Positions 11,930 through 28,600 of a stretch of 64,000 bases of DNA are shown in pieces. Both the position numbers and the translations under genes were made by a program. The DNA is from Hoplostethus atlanticus (taxonomy: Eukaryota > Chordata > Actinopteri > Trachichthyiformes > Trachichthyidae): assembly GCA_034670405.1 (NCBI GenBank), contig JAXDDX010000062.1, forward strand, positions 1,364,001 through 1,428,000. Reading direction: 5' to 3'. The first letter of the stretch is position 1, and the number at the start of each line of letters is the position of its first letter. The notes beneath the pieces were generated by a model. The model searched no databases, was not told the DNA's origin, and was given only the letters and a program-made list of their open reading frames with translations.

Positions 11930-12091
11930 GGAATCAGGTTTGTGCCAATATAATCAAACAAAACTTCTTAAAAATCAAACAAAAATAAGAATTTCAGAGA
12001 GAATAAAACTCACTGAAGCAAAAAAAGAGTGAAACTTATAACCTGATTTTTAAGAAGATTTGTTTGATTATATTGGCACAAACCTGATTCC
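11930..12091. repeat. Near-perfect 48 bp inverted repeat with 66 bp spacer
   Basis: The left arm 11930-11977 starts GGAATCAGGTTTGTGCC. It is the reverse complement of 12044-12091 with a single mismatch. The spacer is AT-rich. No target duplication was identified, so it could be a small foldback element or a recent inverted duplication. Confidence 0.9.
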
Positions 12092-12189
12092 ATACAGTTT
12101 TCCCTCTTATGTTATGGCTCAGTGTTCACTGAAGTGGCCATTGAACAAGTTCACTAGATGGCGAGACCTTTTAGTATACAGAAAGATAG

Positions 12190-12220
12190 ATATTATTATT
12201 ATTATTATTATTATTATAAT
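12190..12220 (+). repeat. ATT trinucleotide microsatellite
   Basis: About ten uninterrupted TTA/ATT units. Confidence 0.9.
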
Positions 12221-12708
12221 ATTGAAGAAATGTTTTGGCGAAGATTTATGATCAAGGGCATGGATTTGAGGCGCAAACAATTTCTAAAATTAATATTAAA
12301 TATTTTTTTAAAGATTATTAAGACAGATAGGAAAGGGGATTCAATTTTCGGCAGTAACTCGATTTTCCGCATACACCGGCATAGGAAGAGTTAACCGTGT
12401 GTTTTGCACCTGCTGCTGGTCAGCCGGGTTAATGGATGACCTGAACACCTGAGTCAACACTGAAACCAGCCCTGCGGCCCGGAAGACACACGGGACAAAA
12501 GTAAGTTAAATGCCGCTTTCTGAATGAAAATATCAACTGCATTTTGGGTTTAAACCTTTCCATGGTTTTGACTCCACAAAAGGACACCAACCATTCAGCT
12601 AAGTTGCCGTTCCACCCGCTCGGAGGCACAAAGCAAATGCACCGCTGAGTGCGGTAGTTAAATACCGAGCTAGCGGGGGGGAGTTTCAGCGGTTCTTGAT
12701 CCCTGGAT

Positions 12709-16301
<3,593 letters not shown>

Positions 16302-16727
16302 CACCAGTCTCACTGGTTCCTGTGCGTTTGCCAAGCCCAGTGAGGAGGGAGATGACGACGACTGCTTGTATTTCAAATACATTTTGCCCATACAAATTCC
16401 TCAACAATCATTGGGGATGGACGGAGAACATACAAGACTGAGTTAAAGCCATTAGAGGCCACCGTTTTGAAAGATGGAGCACACTAAAGATGGATGTTTT
16501 TGAGTGGATTCTGCTGTCGACCGATTGACGAAAGCACTTTAGACATAAGCAGTGTCTTTTTGTCAAACATTTCCTTGGCCAGAGATTAGCCTTTCGTTGC
16601 CACGCACACAAGAGTTGCATACCCACCTGTGAGAAACCGACTGAAACGCCTGAAATCACCTGAATGAGGGGTGTTCTCTCAGTTCACAGCCAATCCTACA
16701 CCATTTCATTTATTACTGTATTTAATT

Positions 16728-16733
16728 AATAAA
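16728..16733 (+). terminator. Polyadenylation signal of the four-TM gene
   Basis: AATAAA about 430 bases after the stop codon and the first canonical signal downstream. A minus-strand AATAAA at 16812-16817 could serve the convergent rab33b gene. Confidence 0.55.
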
Positions 16734-18254
16734 AACCTGTATGAGTTAGCATTTCATCAAGTGGGACTGTCAAGTATGAAACGTGACTCACTTTGAAATG
16801 TTCAGGGTACTTTTATTGCAAGGTTACACAGGACAAAACCATTGCAAGCGTCTCCCTTTTCTGTCGTCCATAGTTGGGGGTCTGTTGGTAAATTAACGGC
16901 ATACTAATATTTATGTTTTTCCTAGCAATGAGATATTCAATGATGTTACATAGAGTACATGTACAGTACTGCTGTTTTTGTGTCGTTCATGGCAGCAGTG
17001 AGCAAAGGTAAGGCAAAGTAAATAAGGACGGGGGGGGGGGGGACTGTGGGTTGTCGGGTCGGGCGTGTTGATAAATTCCATTTTAGCACAGCAACTTAAA
17101 GGACACTTAAGAAAACATGAATTAAGTTGTGACCAAATCAATTTACCTTTTCTTCACATCACTGACACAGATGCATACAAAGAGATAGCCCGTTTGGCAT
17201 CCCTCAATAGTCATAGTATAAAGCTGAGCATGGCGCTGAATAACAGGAGCCACAGGACCAGCTGTGGCCACCCAGAAACCAACACTGACAAGTAGCGTAG
17301 TGTCTTATCATACAATGGCATTTGCGAGACATGGCGTCTGATGGCGAGTAGTAGCGTCGTAAGCTTACATACAGGATCAGCAATGGGTATAGGCACACTG
17401 CACGTCGAGATGCCTGAGAGGTGCCCACTAAAATACCTATAGGCGAGGAGAGGTATGCGTTTTCACCGTTTGTTTCACTGGCTTGCCTACGCGGTACAAT
17501 ATTCCAGTGTACCAGCGTGCACATCAAAAAATGCACACGCAAAAAGACGCACAGTTTCTAATCTCTGGACTGAACATGTAGCGGACTGACCTTCCTTGCA
17601 GGTTCCCTTTGGATCCTTTTTTATTTGTATTAATCAATTTCCTAACTCTGAACCTTTTTAAAAGGAAGCCCGGTTTGGTTGGATTTAAAAATTGCCTTCC
17701 TGAATTAAGAGCAAATTGACAGCCGTGATCTGTAGAGGGGGTGAAGTGAGGATACAAATAAGACATGGTAAGAACCACGTCTGCAGACAGAATAGGAATA
17801 ATGCTCTCACATATGGAAACAGTGAAGGTCATTTCTGTGACCTCACTAGCTGATCGAATTCAGATACTTGTTACTTTTTTTGTCCAGTTGTTGATTTGAC
17901 ACTGTGACGTGGCACTTCCAAAACATTTTCAGGCACCTTTTCCTTTTCCATGCACAGAAAAACAATTCCTCTGTGTTTCCGTGTCTTCTGCACTCAAATT
18001 ATTTTTGGGAGATTTTTTGTCGATTTTGGAACTCCAAATCAGAAGCCATGCTACCAGCCAAAACTCATTTAAAAGTCTTTTAGAAAAGGCAAGCACAAGC
18101 GTTGGGCAAATGTGTTCTCTTCTGATAGATATTCATCGGTGTGTTTGTTCTGATTGTGAAGCCACTCGCAAGCTTGATTCTGCTTCTGTCTCTCTCTAGC
18201 TCCCTACATCTTCCATCCCATCGTCCCTGTATAGTCTCAGGCTGAAGTTGCGTC
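16734..18254. other. Convergent spacer, probable rab33b 3' UTR
   Basis: No coding exon seen. It probably holds the long 3' UTR of rab33b, read on the minus strand. A poly-G run occurs at about 17030-17042. Short open frames here lack splice or family support. Confidence 0.45.
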
Positions 18255-19705
18255 TCAGCAGTTGACGCAGCTCCAGCCCCTCGCCCCGTCCTCCCCACCC
18301 CCGCCCTCTCTCAGGGTGATGGGTGACCCCCCGGGTGGCTGGCTCAACGCCAGGGGCTTCTGAGACTTCAGCTTGTGGGCCACCGTCATGAAAATGGCCT
18401 CCACGTGGTCGCTGTTCCCGCGCCCGTAACCGTCGTCGCCCTGGTTAGTGGGGCTCTTGGCCGACGTCTCAAACAGGGGCATGGAGTGGGCGTCGGCGAA
18501 CTGCTGCGCCACGTCCGTGCCCACTTGGACCGAGTCCTGGAGGTCGCACTTGTTGCCGACTAGGATCCGCGGTACCTCGGTGCCCAGGGCGTGCTGCTTG
18601 CACTCCTCGATCCAAGCCGGAAGGCTGCGAAAGCTAGCGGCGCTGGTAACATCATAGACAAAGACAACGGCGTGCACGTTGCGGTAGTAGTGCTGCACCA
18701 TGGACTTCCTGAAGCGCTCCTGGCCTGCAGTGTCCCACAGCTGGATCTGGGGGTGGAGAGAGAGAGACAGTGTGGGAATGGCTCTACTGTGGCAAGACAA
18801 TCAGTAGTGCCAATCGACCAGCTTAACCCTCATACCCATATTTAATTCAAAGCTTACCATACATCAGTCATGGCAAACTCCTGCATTTCCCAGAATGCCA
18901 CTCAACAACCCCAGACAAGGGGCGTAAACATGTTGCTTTCATAGTTGGGCATATGGGCTCATAAATATAGCTAGCTAGCCAACTAGTTTGTGAATATTGA
19001 GGTGTGTCTATGATTGAGACCACGCCCCTTACACAAAACGTCTTGTGGCTGCATTGCACTATGGTCTATTGAGTCTACTGTTGGAGGAGAAATTGGTATC
19101 TCTCCTCTTCTACTAAGATTTCTCCCTGTATGATTGTTCAAAGTACTGATGTTTTAGATCACTTTAGACACTGCTCGTTACCGCTCTGTTTTGGTGGAAG
19201 AAGACTGTGGGAATATAAAGTTATATGGGTTACAAAGCTGCTTGGCGGACTATATGAATGACGAAATTAGCAGTGGAACCTAATGAATCAGACAAAACCT
19301 TGAGTCAGATTCTACCAGGTTACCTTTGCCAATAAGCGAGGCAATATTAATGTATCAGTTTGACGTGACTCCATATAACAGAGAGGTGCTGTCGGTAGTG
19401 AGGTCGGTGTTTTATATGAGACTAGCCCCAAAGGTTGCTCCAGGAACCGTTACTACATTACCCCCGGCAGTGCACACCTTGATTTTCTCGCCGTCGATCT
19501 CGACCAGCCTCTCCCTGAAGTCCACCCCGATCGTGGCCTCGGTCTTCTCGGGGAACTTGCCGGCACAGAAGCGGTAGGTGAGACAGGTCTTCCCGACGCC
19601 AGAGTCCCCGATCACGATGATCTTGAAAATGCGGGTCCTCGGTGGCGGAAGAATCGAGCTCGTTAGCGAGCTGGAGAAGTCAACCGGGGGCTCCACCTCC
19701 GCCAT
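18255..19705 (-). CDS. rab33b: Rab GTPase, RAB33B-like
   Basis: Small GTPase of the medial Golgi that also acts in autophagosome formation with ATG16L1 (known for the family). Two coding exons: 19705-19478 and 18746-18255, joined at [11 protein letters not shown]-motifs: P-loop GDSGVGKT, switch I TIGVDF, WDTAGQE, NKCD and [28 protein letters not shown] and WIEECKQH match RAB33B better than RAB33A. The start MAEVEPP lies directly before the divergent N-terminus and the conserved [11 protein letters not shown]. Oddities: an insertion of about ten residues ([11 protein letters not shown]) after ETSAK, a glycine-rich hypervariable tail, and a C-terminus SCVNC. That is a C-x-x-C spacing, where the human protein as I recall it ends in a CxC prenylation motif. 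It is convergent with the four-TM gene and next to malate synthase. Confidence 0.93.
18868..19150 (+). repeat. Dispersed repeat family A, copy in rab33b intron
   Basis: Shares with 40240-40470 the blocks CATAAATATAGCTAG/TATAAATATAGCT, CCACGCCCCTTAC, TCTATTGAGTCTACTG, GGAGAAATTGGTATC and ATTTCTCCCTGTATGATTGT, in the same order and orientation. Confidence 0.75.
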
Positions 19706-19709
19706 ATCA

Positions 19710-21551
19710 ACCCGGCACGGTTGGTTAACGTCACCAAGGGAAGCCTTCAGCAGCTAGCACCGCACTAGTAGTAGTACCGCTGTTGTGGTGCGGAGGGAGC
19801 CTGAAATAAAGCTTTGAAGACGGACAACTGCTGCCCTTTGTCAGAATTCAATGACATTTGTAAATATATATATATCTATGTTCATGCAGTCTCAATATTC
19901 ATAACTTTATCGCTAACGCCAGTGCTTAAATCATACTTGATTACTCCCTGTCCTCAGGCTCTGAAGCCACGTACAATGTTGTCAAAGAAGTCACTTCTCG
20001 CGAGACAACGGCGAAACCCTACCCACATGCCTTATGCTGCATTCAAGCGCAATGGGAAAGGTGGCATTGTGGAACATAAAAGAAAATACTGTTCACCTCA
20101 GGTTTCAGCTAGTAAATACTACTTGGGAACTTGGGGTTTGGCAGTGGACCCTAATTTCTCTGACTTCCCGATTTCTGTCATCAGCAATAAGGAAATAGCT
20201 GTAGCTACGTTTCAGGAATAATATATTAATTTAATTCAAAACGGTTATTCCCATACAACATGAACGCGTGTTACCAATGAATGTCAAGGCCATACTGCAA
20301 TACATTTTTGTAATTTTCAATTTTCATGATGATAGATAGATAGATAATGCTATAGGACATCAACATTTGGGTACAGTAGGAAATAAGAAACTGAAACACC
20401 TGCTTTTCATCTGAATTCTACTTGACAAAAAATGTAACAATGATCTATATATACAGGCTGTACTTTAAACCCCAAATCCAAAACAAACATTTTCCTTGTC
20501 ATACAGTGACCACAGAGAGCCCGCAACCAAAGTCCACATCTATTAGGCGAACAGAGACCTGTTACCAGCATGTCTGTGAGTATTCCCGTATTAGACTTTA
20601 TTTATCAGTCAAATAGCATTAACTGATTTTGTGTTGTGTACTATAAAGACTGTAACACTAGTATAGACAAATGAGAAGAAAGGAGGTGGGAATGCACAAA
20701 GGCCTTCAAATCTGTACAACATGCACCAGAAACCGGTCGAAATGTACTGTGTTGTAGGGTTAGACTGATATATTGGTATGGGGTCGATATTGGCCTTTTC
20801 CACCCTGATGAGGAGAAAAGTCTGGCAACTGTGTTGTTTTGTTTTTTGGAAATTATTTGGGCATGGAAGTTGTTGAATAAATTCAGATCTAGACAGAAGT
20901 CTTTCAATCATGAATTACATGAGCAACATTTATTAACACAGAATACAATACAATACAATACTATACTATACTGAGCTCAGGAGAGATACACACACATGGG
21001 TATGGTATGCGGATCTCTGTCAGAGAAGCCTCTGAACAGAGATTATAAAGCTAAGGAAAACAAAGAAAGGGGGGTAGCTTCTAACACACTAACACAGTAG
21101 TTTCTAAACAAGGGGGCTACTTCTACAAGGGGGGTTGCCTCTACACATCTACAAGGTCGTTCTAATAGTTTGGTCTGAACAATGTGTGCTGTGTCAGGAC
21201 GTTCTGGGCAAAGGCTCTCCGGTGCCTCCTAGAGGGACCGGCCTTCTAGTATGGTTTATACGAATCCCAACCTTTGGCCTACAGGGCCCTAAGTCGGTTG
21301 ACGTCAAACAGAACGCCCTCACACACGCATACCTAAAGCTCCTAGACGCTAGACTAAGGATGCAGAGTCAGCACAAAGATACAGAATAGACACATGATAC
21401 ATAAATTCTTCCACAGAAGTGGTCAGAATTAAACAGAATAAAATAAAAAAAGAATTCAATTTTGGCAGCTTCCATCCCAGAATATCATTGGCCTTCAAGA
21501 ATCCACGTCAGATGAACCATAATGTGTTGATCCAATCTTTGTGGCCTTCAG
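19710..21551. other. Spacer between rab33b and malate synthase
   Basis: Divergent gene pair. Promoters for both, and an upstream non-coding exon of malate synthase, must lie here, because the first coding exon of malate synthase begins at an acceptor (CCTTCAG ending at 21551). I could not locate the promoter or that exon. A 135-codon open frame at 19814-20221 shows no family resemblance or splice support. Confidence 0.4.
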
Positions 21552-21563
21552 GGCCCAGTAGGC

Positions 21564-24500
21564 ATGGAGCTGTCTCCCTCCCCTCCACGCCTGGAAGCAG
21601 AGTATGGGACGCTCTTCACCACCGACTCCCTGCTCTTCCTCCATGAGCTGATCTCCAAGTTCGACGAGGAGGTTGATCAGGTAGGACGACTGTGTGCTTT
21701 TCTCGTTAATGAATTGATGCCTCCTGTTTTGTTCACCAAGAGCGCAGGAGGGCATATGCTGATTAGACGATACTACCGGTCACCCGAGGAGCACATCTTT
21801 GTATAGTAAGGGACATTGTGAATAGAGTTGGCCCAATATATCGGTTTGCCGATATCAGCCTAAAATATTGGATATCGACCAGTCAAGTCATCCACGTCCG
21901 ATATGATGGCCCAGAGTTTCTCCCCATCCTTCATTAAAAAGCTGTTAAAATAAATTTGTAAAATAATTGCATTTGTCTGGGTTTCAGTGGTGAGTATTAA
22001 TGTTTCGTTATGGTCCAATTGTTATTTCAGAGGCTATCAGCAGCTTCAATACAAATTTGTATCAGACTTCAAAAACTCATAGCAGTGCAACCGTAAATGT
22101 GACCGCGCAGGATGTGTTTCTTGAACATCTCGACAACTTTGGCAAGGACTTGACCAATGCTCCTTATTGCATTGCATCTCCGCTCTACCAAGGTCCTACG
22201 GTTGAGGGTGTCCAGAAAGGCCCAGTTGGACTTATCAGGTGACCTGCCTGGCTTTCTAGAGGCCACCACCCATGTCAGAAGGGATCCAGCCTGGAAGGTG
22301 CTCCCCGTTCCCCCAAGGCTCCAGAGGAGGCATGTGGATATTGGGGATTTGGCTCCCTCCGATGCTCAGCGTCTCATCCAAGCTCTCCAATCCCCAGCGC
22401 AGGGCATACAGGTATCATGTAGGCGTGGCCTCATGAGTCCAGCTCACGTTTTAAAAAATAAACAGAATGGTTAAGTTCTGTGCTGTTTTTGACCGGGAAC
22501 CCATCATTTCATCAGTGATACATCTGATTGATTTGATCGATTTTGTGTTTAGATAATGTCAGCTCGTAAGCTAGCTAACCATGGTATCTGGCAGTGTTGT
22601 AGTTGGGTCGCCAAACCTCAAGTTCAAGTCAAGTCCCACATCCTCAATGTTCAAGTCTGAGTAAGTTTGAGTTCACGTAATCCTCGCTGAACGAAATTAT
22701 AAGGAACATATACAAATTCACACCTGTCACATCACATTGGGGTTTAGTTATAATGGTCATAAAACAAGCAAATTTGAAAATGATAACGTCAAACCCTAAC
22801 CCTAAATTTAGGGTAATGCTGAAAATATGTGTAGCCTGTGTCTAAGGTGTTTGAGTCCCAAGTTCAAGTCCTCAGTACACCAGTCTGAGTCCAAGTCAGA
22901 GACATTCAAGTCCTAGTCGAGTCACGAGTCAGCAAAATTGGAACTCTTCCCTAAACTCACCATCCCTATACTCACCTTGTTGTAAACACAGATGACTTGC
23001 ACACTAGCTAAGTAGAGTAGCTAGTACAAGCTAGCATTAGTGTTAGCTAGCATGTTAACATTAACATTGGTTACTTACTAAATTAACCTGCTGGCTATGT
23101 AGCTAACAGTTTCTTGACTCTTGACTCTCAAGATCCAACTCAGAGTGTTTTGGAGTAGAGACCAGGGCTAAAGACAAGACAGTTTACTGAGTCACAGTAA
23201 CCTATATTTGGAAACAAATCTACCATATCAGACTGTTCAGTTTTCATTTATTTTTTTCTATCCATTCAGATTTGTCTCTACAACTATAACTCTCTCTTTG
23301 GTTTTGGCAGATTGACTTTGATGATGGGAACTGCCCTACTTACCACAATCAGATCAAAGGCATTCATAATGTGTACAAAGCTGTGCACAACCAATTTCCC
23401 AGTAAGTTAATCACTTTAAAATGAATAATAATCACACTGTTACAAATACAGTACTGGATCAGAATGAAACTCATACTGCCCGTAGTACGATGTACGTCAC
23501 CCATCATCCACCTCGCTCTTGTTTTAACAGACGTCCCGCCCATATCTCAGGCTCCTGTGCTGATGCTTCGTCCCCGAGCCTGGAACATGGTGGAGCACAA
23601 CATGATGGTACTATAGCATCATCTTTATATGAACTCACTTTCAGTTTATTCAGATGAATTCATTTATTCAATATGGAATTAAGCAAAAAAATGTTGAATG
23701 GAAATTGAACCGACACCAAGTGGTATGAGATTAGTGGAGGGGTGTCAGGAATACCTTTGTAATTCAGAATTTTTAAAATCATTTTTGGTCTCATTATCTG
23801 TCTGCTAACGCGGCTCCATTCCTCAGGTGGAAGGGAAGGAGGTTCCTGGACCTCTTTTCGATTTTGGGCTCCTCATGTTCCACTGTGGAAGGACGCTATT
23901 TGAAAAGAAGAGTGGACCGTTTATCTACCTGTCTAAAGTACTGTAACACACACACACACAAATGATTTGTGCAATGTCATTCCACTTGTCTCTCGCTCTA
24001 ACGAATCTCCTTCATGCCCTGCAGGTGGAGAGTTTCATGGAGGCCAGGCTATGGAACAAGATATTTGTCTGGACGCAACAGAAGGTTTGCACATGTGCCC
24101 TTGCACCTTTCCTGTACATATGCACATATGCTATGGTTTGATCATGTGAAGAGCGTCTGGCCTTCTGTACACCTGGTAATGGTGAATATGATGCACATTT
24201 TGCACATCACATATACAGGTTGTAATTTCATACACTGTTCCTCTTATATTCTCATTTCTCATTTCAGTATTTCTTATATGTTGCATATACATTGATACTT
24301 ATATAGATTTTTTTTTTTTACGTTATTTTGTGCTGCACATAATTCATATTTTGGTATTTTTTCATATCCTACATGTTTTTCATTTTTTTTTTTTTTTTTT
24401 TTTACTACTGCTACTAGTGCTAGTGTTATTTTGCACACTCTCATAATGCTGTAATCCATTTATTTTTCATGCTTTTTATTCATGAATTTCTACGTAACAT

Positions 24501-25638
24501 GCAGACGTTAAGAAGCTAACCTTTTCGCGTGACAAACAGGTGAAAGTAGCCGCTCCCTGCAATTGTCACATAATCTTTTCATGGTGGAGGAACATCATCT
24601 TCAGATAAGTGTGTGTGTGTGTGTGTCTCTAGCTGGGCCTTCCACTGGGCAGCATCAAGGCTACGGTGCTGATCGAGAACGTTTTGGCAGCGTTTGAGAT
24701 GGAGGAGATTCTCTATGAGCTGCGAGACCATTCGGCGGGACTCAACTGTGGCATCTGGGATTATTCAGCCTCCTTCGTCAATAAATTTGGTGAGCCTTAG
24801 CAGTATGGCTTTCTGCTGCTCATGAAATTCAAATGGACCCTATGTTTTCTTCTAAATCAACTGTAAACCACCCCAAAACACAAGGGTTTATGGGTATAAG
24901 GAGACGGATGTTGACATCTGACAGCCAGCAGTTCCTCATGCTTGGAAAGCCTAGCCTAACAAAATCTCACCAGAATCTCTAACCTGGCAGGATGACAGGT
25001 TACCAAAACTCTGTCCAATAAACAAGCTACATGTGTGTCATGTGACTTCAGTTTACAAACCCTGGTTCACTTGTAATTGAGCAGTGTGAACCTAGACCAA
25101 CCAAATACAAAAAAAGTCAACTTTTCCACCATGGTTCAAACCAAAGAATAAAACAGCAGATGACCACCCTGACCAGAATAAAATTATGAGGGAAACACTA
25201 AAAATGTATTTATAGTTTTGGTCAAATTTAAAGATATTGATTATCAGCACAAAGTATCAGCTATGAGCAGCTTCAATCCCAAACGTATCGGTGTTGCTAG
25301 CCGTCTTATAAAAAACCATGCCATGTCGAACCCTAGCCAGAATACATACATTGTCCTAAGGAGAAGACCTCTTTATGGTCAAGAGGTCGTGTCTTTTTGT
25401 TCCAGGTCACCGAGAAGCCTTCCTGCTGCCCGACCGCAGTAAATACGTCAATATGGAGAAGCGATTTCTCCGCAGCTACATGGACTTGTTGGTTCAGACG
25501 TGTCATCGGCGGGGGGCTCTCGCCACAGGGGGCATGGCTGCCCTGCTGCTGCCCAGGGACCAGCACAGCGCCTCCTACGGGACAGTGCTGGCTATTGTCA
25601 CCAGGCAGGACCGCATTGTTTTGCACACATGCAGGCCC

Positions 25639-25672
<34 letters not shown>

Positions 25673-28600
25673 TTGTATTAAGGTTCCTAACCCCTTTAGC
25701 ACGCGCACTACACAAGTAGTCTTTTTATAGTTCTACTTTGTGTAAAACATTTTTGTTTTTGTCTTTTATCTGTTTCTGTGGTGGGGTTGTTAGTCTGTTT
25801 TATTGTATGAACCTTACTATTTCTTTTTCTACATAATTTGTATCCAGTGCCTTTTATTTTCTCTCTTGTTTTTTTTTGTGCCCGGGAAAAAAACAGGAAA
25901 CATACTAAAAAAAAGAACCTTTAATTAATAATTGTAAATTCAGCGTATATGCTAGATTTATTAATCATGTGTTTCCAAAGCCAATGACACCCTATGGCAC
26001 AATGTAACATGTTTTTTTTGTTTTTTTTAAACATCTTCAATTTAAAATTTTAATTTTCACATATTACATGTTACTGATTATTTAATTGAAATGATATTTG
26101 AACACCTTTTTTCTCCTACCTTTTAGACTGAAGTTGCTGGAGATCAAGGCAGGTGTGGATGGTTTCATGGTGTATGACCTGGACTTGATAGAGCCCATGC
26201 AGAAGGCGAGCTACAATAAACGGTCCACAGACTGATTTTATTTGCTCTATGGCATTGGGTTTACCTTCTCAATTCTCCATTAATACTAATCCGTTGCCTC
26301 TCTCAGCTCTTTCAGCTCCATACTCAAGGTGATAACCAGCTCCACCAGGTTCGAGATGATCTCACCGTGACTCCTGATGACCTGCTGTGCATGCCTTCAG
26401 TCAGTCACTCTTTTGTCCCATGGCAAAACTGCAGTATATACCTTTTTAAAGCTGGAAGTTTCAAAGGTGCTACGCGTAGCAATTTAACATCAGTAGTGCC
26501 ACAGTCTCTACCGGCCTCTACTGTGCCACCGGGTCAGATTTGGCGGGAAATCTTAGATTGCTTTACGCTGTTTTTCCAGTGCTAACAGAGCTAAAGCTAA
26601 AGAGTTTTTGGCAACGGCAGATGGTGGAAGGAGAGAAAGGATGATTCAGAAAAAAAATCACTTCCAACATGTTGATCCTCTTCAGTAAAGACAAAGATGC
26701 CAGGGAGGGGGAGGGGGGACAGGAACAGGGTTTATGGGAAGTGTAGTCTTAATTTGGAGAAACACTAGTAACAATACCACTGGTGTGAGATACAGGCTAC
26801 CAAGCGTCTCCACCGTGGTCTCATTTGTTTATGGTAATTATACCAAGGTATCACAATTCAGTTGGCAATGATTCATTGATGTTTGAAAAAAAATGTTACA
26901 TGTAACATCTTTAAAGAACCAAGCCATGAATGCAGAATTGCGCCCCTTGATGAAACATGATACAAAGTACAAGTACATTTACATAAAAGTGTGTTATTTT
27001 GATTTATGATGGGTTTACTAAATACTGCAAAGTTCTGTCTACAAGTCAAAGTCCTCAAGGAAATATTTGTGATATGCCCAAAATTTAAATGGTCAAATAA
27101 ATTCTGTATTGCAACTTTAATACTCACCATATTTGCCCATTGAATTGATATCAGTAAGATGCTTTTTTGAAACGGGCCCTGACTGTAGTCATCTATATAT
27201 GGTAATACATGTATAAATATGATTATGCTGCATTTGGCTCTGACGGAGTATAATCTCACGTATGTCACTTTTCCTTAGGGAGGAGTCACTCTTCATGGCT
27301 TGAAATATAACATTGCAGTCAGTATCCTCTTTATCGATGCTTGGCTATTGGGTAAGTGCACACTGATTTTCACATGTTATTCTCACGCTGTTGAGTTGGA
27401 CAGAAGTGAGTGAGTGAGGCAGGGTAATATCTAGTTTTGACTTAGTCTGTATTGTTCAGTATCAGATTCACAGCATGCGTTCTTTCCTAGGCAAAGGCCA
27501 TTTTTTCTACAGAGGTCAGGTTGAGGATTCGGCCACGGCAGAGATTTCCAGATCCCAGGTGGGTTGAGTTGACAGTTGGGTTAAATTATATCTCCCTAAA
27601 CACTTCAGTACTAACCAAACGTCCACGACGGACATGAGACATTCATCAAAGCTTTGGCTAAATCTGCCTGATCAAAGCAATCAGGTGATAGTCCCCTTAA
27701 AGCAGACAGCTGGTTAATAGAAACCAGTTGAAAGGTAAATCCACTGGGTCCTTTGTCAAGTGTTACAATGGGCTGCATATCTGTGATCACATTTACACAG
27801 GAACAAGAAATCTTTCAGGTCTCCTTTAAAATCCTATGTTGTAAACCCACACATTTACTACATTATATTAGTTGTGTGTATATCTATATAAACCTTAAGG
27901 GGAAAAACCCCACAAAGATCCATTTCATTCTTTTGCTATGTAAATCCATTGTGTGTGTGTTTTAGGTGTGGCAGTGGATCCGTCATCAGACTCGGCTGGA
28001 GGGCAACAACAGGGTGGTGACCAGGCGACTGGTGGCTGACCTCACCCAGGAGGTCTTGATGGAGGTCAGGACTGTTGGGTAAGGCAACACTCCTCAAGGT
28101 ATATTAAAGGTGGTGAATTTAGCCGTTATTTGATGAGAACATGAACACCAAAATCATCAATCATCTGACCTTTGATTGGTTAACTTCATACCCAATTATT
28201 TACCCACCTGATTTAACTAATACAAGAGGAGGTTCACTTGTGCACCTGCACTAATTCCCTTTAAACCTTTTTACTGCATGAACAGTAAAACATATGAAAT
28301 TTGTAAATATAGATCCTTTATTTCACTTCAGAAAAAGGCTAATTTTGATACAATAAAGAGTGCATCATAAAAACTCAAGATTTCTATAATTGCACAATGG
28401 GTGTACAAATTTTCAATCACGACTGTATGTCAATTTTGGCATATGATTTGTCATGACTCCTGAATGTAGAAGGAAAATGTTCTTTAGCATGATGGTGCAG
28501 AAGGTGACAAACTACTTAAACAAGAACAAGTTAATAGACATATGAATGGTCATGTTGTATTTCTGGCCCGGGTACCACACATTCTCAAACATCGGGTTAA

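Noticed and set aside
18375-18845. Plus-strand frames over rab33b
   Set aside because: Shadows of the GC-rich rab33b second exon.
19814-20221. 135-codon plus-strand frame with a basic segment
   Set aside because: No family resemblance, no splice context, and it overlaps the expected promoter area.
22785-22830. Telomere-like AACCCTAACCCTAAA
   Set aside because: Only two units; too short to be an interstitial telomere array.
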